Positions 60,052-64,000 of a stretch of 64,000 nucleotides of DNA are shown one piece after another. The DNA comes from Brucellaceae bacterium (GTDB lineage: Bacteria; Pseudomonadota; Alphaproteobacteria; Rhizobiales; Rhizobiaceae): NCBI GenBank assembly GCA_020637755.1, contig JACKJW010000004.1, forward strand, positions 91,429 through 155,428. Direction: 5' to 3'. The notes below the pieces were generated by a model, which did no database searches, was not told where the DNA came from, and saw nothing but the letters and a program-made list of their open reading frames with translations. How positions within the stretch are numbered: position 1 is the first letter of the stretch; the number at the start of each line of letters is the position of its first letter. A program made the translations under genes and the position numbers.

Positions 60052-60498
60052 CTACCGCTCCTTGACCGTTTCCATGGCGACGAAGGTGGAGGTCTTGGCG
60101 ACATGGGGCAGGGATGAAATCCGCTCGCCAAGCACCTCGCGGTAGGCTGCGATGTCGGTCGTGCGCACCTTCAGCAGGTAATCGAAGCTGCCGGCGATCA
60201 TGTGGCATTGCTCGATTTCGGAAACGGACTGGACCGCCCGGTTGAAGGCACCCAGCGCATGGCTGCGGGTGTCGGACAGGGAGACCTGCACGAAGGCGAT
60301 GTGGCCGTGGCCCATGCGCTCGGCATCGACAAGCGCGACATAGCCGCGAATGAACCCCTCCTGTTCCAGACGCTTCACGCGCGCCTGTACCGGCGTCTTG
60401 GACAGACCCGCCTGTTCGGCAAGCGCGGCCATGGAAATGCGCCCGTCGCGGGCCAGTATTTTCAGGATCGTCCGGTCAATGCGGTCCAGTTGGTCCAA
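60052..60498 (-). CDS. putR: Lrp/AsnC-family regulator of proline utilisation
   Basis: The 148-residue protein has an N-terminal helix-turn-helix (RISMAALAEQAGLSKTPVQARVKRLEQEGFI) and a C-terminal RAM ligand domain (HMIAGSFDYLLKVRTTDIAAY). The start is TTG at 60498: AAGGGAGG lies five bases upstream and the Lrp fold begins at once (LDQLDRIDRTILKIL); the longer frame to 60582 is not family-like. It is divergent from putA with a 135-bp gap, the arrangement of alphaproteobacterial PutR, which activates putA in response to proline. Confidence 0.92.
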   Translation of the reverse strand: MDQLDRIDRTILKILARDGRISMAALAEQAGLSKTPVQARVKRLEQEGFIRGYVALVDAERMGHGHIAFVQVSLSDTRSHALGAFNRAVQSVSEIEQCHMIAGSFDYLLKVRTTDIAAYREVLGERISSLPHVAKTSTFVAMETVKER

Positions 60499-60633
60499 GT
60501 GAGCCTCCCTTGCAGTCCGATCAGGCCATGATCGCACATATGAAAAGACGAATAGACCAAAATTGTTGATACCACAAACCATATGAACTGCATGATGGTG
60601 TTATCATGGTGTATCTGATCCCCGGAGGCACCC
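60499..60633. promoter_or_regulatory. Divergent putR/putA promoter region
   Basis: This 135-bp region is AT-rich relative to its surroundings and separates putR from putA. It contains two CATATG copies and several interrupted dyads (for example CATATGAA...). Lrp-type regulators bind multiple loosely conserved sites, so no single operator can be assigned. GGAGG at 60624-60628 is the putA ribosome site. Confidence 0.5.
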
Positions 60634-63600
60634 ATGTCCGCCATCACTCTATCTGCAATCCGCGACGCCATGCGCGCGCATCTCTATGCCGATGAACCGG
60701 AAGCCGTGACGCGGCTTGCCCAGACGGCGGCGCTGGACGAAGCAGCGCGTGCCGCGATCTCGCACCGCGCCGCCGGACTGGTGCGCGCGGTGCGTAGCGC
60801 GTCTGCCCCGACCATGATGGAGAGTTTTCTGGCCGAGTACGGCCTGTCGACGGGCGAGGGGGTGGCACTGATGTGCCTGGCCGAGGCGCTGCTGCGCGTG
60901 CCGGATGCCTCCACGATGGATGAGCTGATCCGCGACAAGATCACGCCCCATGACTGGGCGTCCCATTCGGGCTCGTCCTCCTCGGTGATGGTCAATGCTT
61001 CCACCTGGGCGCTGATGCTGACGGGCCGGGTGCTGGACGACGAGGAGGAGCGCGGCATCGAAGGCACGTTGCATGCCATGGTGCGCCGGCTCGGCGAGCC
61101 TGTCATCCGGCGTGCGGTCGCAGCCGCCATGCGCGAGATGGGCGAACAGTTCGTGCTGGGGCGGAGCATCGACGAGGCGGTGAAGCGCGGCGGCGACATG
61201 GCGGCCAGGGGCTACCTCTATTCCTATGACATGCTGGGCGAGGCCGCGCGCACCCATGGCGATGCGCAGCGCTATTTTGAGGCCTATGCCAAGGCGATTG
61301 CCGCGCTGGCGCGTTCGTCCAACGATTCCGATATTCGCCGCAACCCCGGGATTTCGGTGAAGCTTTCCGCATTGCACCCGCGCTACGAGGTGGCCAAGCG
61401 CGACACGGTGGTGCCGGTGATGGCGGAGCGCCTGCTGAAGCTGGCGCAGGCGGCGAAGGACGGGCGCATGGGCCTCAACATCGATGCCGAGGAGGTCGAC
61501 CGGCTCGACCTCTCGCTTGACGTGATCGCCGCGGTGCTGGCCGATCCGTCGCTGGCAGGCTGGGACGGGTTCGGTGTGGTGGTGCAGGCCTACGGGCCCC
61601 GCGCGCCCTTCGTGCTGGACTGGCTGCATGCGCTGGCCGGGACGCTCGACCGCCGCATCATGGTGCGGCTCGTCAAGGGCGCCTACTGGGACACGGAAAT
61701 CAAGCGCGCACAGGTGATGGGCCTGCCCGGCTATCCGGTCTTCACGCGCAAGGCGCATACGGACCTGTCCTATCTGGCCTGCGCGCGCAAGTTGTTCTCC
61801 ATGACGGACCGCATCTATCCGCAATTTGCCACGCACAACGCGCATACGGCTGCCGCCATCCTTGCGATGGCGCCGGATCGTGACTGTTTCGAGTTTCAGC
61901 GCCTGCACGGCATGGGCGAGGCGCTGCACGAGGCGGTGCGGGTGGAGGAAGGTACGCGCTGCCGCATCTATGCGCCGGTCGGTCAGCACTCCGACCTGCT
62001 TGCCTATCTGGTGCGCCGCCTGCTGGAAAACGGGGCCAATTCTTCCTTCGTCCACCAGATCGTCGATGAGGACGTGCCGCCGGAGGAGATTGCGCGCGAC
62101 CCGGTGGCCGCAGCCCTTGCAGGCGGTGGCGAGCCGAATCTTGCGATCCGCCGCCCGGCTGACATTTTCAGGCCGGTGCGCGCCAATTCGCGCGGGCGTG
62201 ACTTCACCGATCCGGCTGATCTGGCCGCGCTGGACAGGGAGCGAGCACCCTTTGCCGCGCCGTATCGCTGGCAGGCTGCGCCTGTCATTTCAGGCGAGGC
62301 GCGTTCTGGCACAGCACTGGACGTGCTCAATCCGGCCAATCCGGACGAAGTGGTGGGAACTGTCGCCGAGGCAGCGGAGGCCGATGTGTCGGACGCAATG
62401 GAAACGGCGCTGGCCGCGCAGCCGGGCTGGGAGGCGCTGGGCGCACAGGCACGGGCAGACCGACTCTCAGCCGCTGCGCTGCTGTTCGAGGCCCATGCGG
62501 CGGAGTTTTACATGCTGTGCGCGCGCGAGGCCGGAAAGACGCTGGCCGATGCCATTGCGGAAGTGCGCGAGGCGGTGGATTTCCTGCACTACTATGCGGC
62601 GGAGGCGGGCAAGGCCTCGGCCGGGACGCAAGCGCGTGGCGTCATCGGTTGCATTTCGCCTTGGAACTTTCCGCTCGCCATCTTCACCGGCCAGGTTGCC
62701 GCGGCACTTGCGACCGGCAATGCCGTCATTGCCAAGCCGGCCGAGCAGACGCCGCTGATTGCCGCTCGCGCCGTGGCCCTGTTGCATGAGGCCGGCATTC
62801 CCGCCGCTGTGCTGCATCTGGTGCCGGGCGACGGCAGGGTTGGCGCGCTGCTGACATCGCGGCCCGAAATCGCGGGCATCTGCTTTACGGGCTCGACCGA
62901 GGTGGCGCGTATCATCGAGCGGCAGCTGGCGGAAACGGCGGCTCCGGACGCCATGCTGATTGCCGAGACGGGCGGCCTCAATGCCATGATCGTCGATTCA
63001 ACAGCGCTTCCCGAGCAGGCGGTGCGCGACGCGGTGGCGTCAGCGTTCCAGAGTGCCGGACAGCGCTGCTCGGCGCTGCGCATTCTCTATGTGCAGGAGG
63101 ATGTGGCAGAGAAGGTGACGGAGATGCTGACCGGTGCCATGGAGGCGCTGGAGGTTGGCGGTCCGCTCAGGCTCGCCACTGATGTCGGGCCGGTGATCGA
63201 CGCCGAGGCGCTGACATCCATCACGGCCTATTGCGCCAAGGCAGAGCAGGAGGGGCGGCTGATCGCGCGGCTCAAGGCGCCCGCGGGGGGGCGTTTCGTC
63301 GGGCCGCACGTGCTGCGCGTCCGGGGCATCGGCGCGATGGAGCGAGAGGTGTTCGGGCCGGTGCTCCATGTGGCCACCTTCCGGGCCCACGAGATGGACA
63401 AGGTGATCGCGGATATCAATACACGCGGCTACGGGCTGACCTTCGGGCTGCACACACGCATCGACGACCGGGTGCAGCATGTGCTCGACCGGGTGCATGC
63501 CGGCAACATCTATGTGAACCGCAACCAGATCGGCGCCATTGTCGGGTCCCAGCCGTTCGGCGGCGAGGGGCTGTCGGGCACGGGGCCGAAGGCGGGCGGG

Positions 63601-64000
63601 CCGCACTATTTGCGCCGGTTCCGGAAATCCGGAGCCGATGCGGCAGCGGTGGCCGCGCAGGTGCCGGAGGCTGGTGCGGCCATCCGCCGTCCCGAACCGG
63701 CGGCGGCCGCCCAATGGGCGGCGCGGGGCGACCGGATGATGCATTTGCGCAAGCAACTGCGCGGGCGGGCCGGTGACGCGGTCGCGGCGGCAGCCGCGCT
63801 TGACATGGGACCGGCGGACCTGCCGGGGCCGACCGGTGAAGCGAATGCCCTGTCACTCAGCCCGCGTGGCCATGCCGTTATCGCCGGAAACGATCCGCAG
63901 GGCGTGCTGGCCATGGTGGTGCAGGCACTTGCCGCAGGAAATGCGGTCTCGGCTTTCGGGGAAGGGGTAGGCGAGGCGCTGAAACCCCTGACGGGCCAAG
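60634..64000 (+). CDS. putA: Bifunctional proline dehydrogenase/pyrroline-5-carboxylate dehydrogenase, incomplete at window end
   Basis: The frame is open from the ATG at 60634 (GGAGG five bases upstream) to the last base: over 1120 residues. Domain order is an alpha-helical arm, a proline dehydrogenase barrel (ISVKLSALHPRYE, RLVKGAYWD, RIYAPVGQHSDLLAYLVRR), then the P5C dehydrogenase (GVIGCISPWNFPLAIFTGQ, catalytic Cys in SAGQRCSALR, GGEGLSGTGPKAGGP). It begins the C-terminal ALDH-like region before being cut. It converts proline to glutamate. There is no N-terminal ribbon-helix-helix, so it is not an autorepressor; regulation would be by PutR. Confidence 0.96.
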   Translation, partial: MSAITLSAIRDAMRAHLYADEPEAVTRLAQTAALDEAARAAISHRAAGLVRAVRSASAPTMMESFLAEYGLSTGEGVALMCLAEALLRVPDASTMDELIRDKITPHDWASHSGSSSSVMVNASTWALMLTGRVLDDEEERGIEGTLHAMVRRLGEPVIRRAVAAAMREMGEQFVLGRSIDEAVKRGGDMAARGYLYSYDMLGEAARTHGDAQRYFEAYAKAIAALARSSNDSDIRRNPGISVKLSALHPRYEVAKRDTVVPVMAERLLKLAQAAKDGRMGLNIDAEEVDRLDLSLDVIAAVLADPSLAGWDGFGVVVQAYGPRAPFVLDWLHALAGTLDRRIMVRLVKGAYWDTEIKRAQVMGLPGYPVFTRKAHTDLSYLACARKLFSMTDRIYPQFATHNAHTAAAILAMAPDRDCFEFQRLHGMGEALHEAVRVEEGTRCRIYAPVGQHSDLLAYLVRRLLENGANSSFVHQIVDEDVPPEEIARDPVAAALAGGGEPNLAIRRPADIFRPVRANSRGRDFTDPADLAALDRERAPFAAPYRWQAAPVISGEARSGTALDVLNPANPDEVVGTVAEAAEADVSDAMETALAAQPGWEALGAQARADRLSAAALLFEAHAAEFYMLCAREAGKTLADAIAEVREAVDFLHYYAAEAGKASAGTQARGVIGCISPWNFPLAIFTGQVAAALATGNAVIAKPAEQTPLIAARAVALLHEAGIPAAVLHLVPGDGRVGALLTSRPEIAGICFTGSTEVARIIERQLAETAAPDAMLIAETGGLNAMIVDSTALPEQAVRDAVASAFQSAGQRCSALRILYVQEDVAEKVTEMLTGAMEALEVGGPLRLATDVGPVIDAEALTSITAYCAKAEQEGRLIARLKAPAGGRFVGPHVLRVRGIGAMEREVFGPVLHVATFRAHEMDKVIADINTRGYGLTFGLHTRIDDRVQHVLDRVHAGNIYVNRNQIGAIVGSQPFGGEGLSGTGPKAGGPHYLRRFRKSGADAAAVAAQVPEAGAAIRRPEPAAAAQWAARGDRMMHLRKQLRGRAGDAVAAAAALDMGPADLPGPTGEANALSLSPRGHAVIAGNDPQGVLAMVVQALAAGNAVSAFGEGVGEALKPLTGQ

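Noticed and set aside
1..64000. CRISPR arrays, insertion sequences, prophage or tRNA-linked islands
   Set aside because: No regularly spaced repeats, transposase, integrase, phage genes or tRNA-like sequences were seen on either strand.

Overview
The window is GC-rich DNA from an alphaproteobacterium, most likely of the order Hyphomicrobiales (Rhizobiales). The strongest taxonomic clue is the acpXL-fabF2XL-fabF1XL-fabXL-lpxXL cluster at 52.3-57.2 kb, the rhizobial pathway for the very-long-chain fatty acid of lipid A. Tandem DUF1127 genes, a putR/putA pair lacking the N-terminal ribbon-helix-helix of enteric PutA, and a proXWV-type betaine importer fit the same group. I see no rRNA, tRNA, CRISPR array, prophage, insertion sequence or plasmid function, so this looks like ordinary chromosome or chromid.

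0.8-27 kb is a methyl-group and one-carbon region and the most interesting part of the window. Separate genes encode each functional module of cobalamin-dependent methionine synthase: a corrinoid protein (17.2-17.9 kb), a pterin-binding methyl-THF:corrinoid methyltransferase (12.7-13.7 kb), a homocysteine methyltransferase module of the BHMT family (26.0-27.0 kb) and a RACo/RamA-type corrinoid reactivator (9.8-11.8 kb). MetF and a MetV-like zinc/iron-sulfur partner sit between them. Divergent from the corrinoid gene is a non-pyrrolysine MttB/MtgB-family methyltransferase, which would feed quaternary-amine methyl groups, probably from glycine betaine, into the same corrinoid pool. A dimethylglycine-dehydrogenase-like GcvT fusion and a GbdR-like GlxA/AraC regulator at 0.8-6.9 kb, and a betaine ABC importer with two binding proteins at 27.6-31.9 kb, complete a plausible import-and-demethylate route. 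Four of these proteins carry similar Arg/Gly-rich tails, while the corrinoid protein has a strongly acidic N-terminus. The pterin and homocysteine modules share the same palindromic operator. Two poorly characterised families (DUF1638 and the PF13769 'virulence factor' family) are embedded in the same gene run.

20-26 kb also holds a sigma-70-family factor with a membrane vWA protein, a tandem pair of small exported paralogs, and a PadR regulator behind repeated GATATATC boxes. 32-43.6 kb holds an SH3 envelope protein, an aminotransferase gene broken by several clustered frameshifts, a translationally coupled operon of three membrane-fusion proteins (one fused to a site-2 protease) with no visible exporter, two valine-degradation genes, a TauE/SafE permease and a TerB-like protein.

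43.6-50 kb is a complete peptide-type ABC importer with an ArgE/DapE-type amidohydrolase upstream. 50.2-52.2 kb has an L,D-transpeptidase and a ManC/AlgA-like protein whose nucleotide-binding loop is destroyed. 52.3-57.2 kb is the lipid A acyl cluster, here without fabZXL. The window ends with an AEC transporter, gabD, putR and the first 3.37 kb of putA, which runs off the right edge. The first gene, a membrane glycosyltransferase-like protein, is cut by the left edge.
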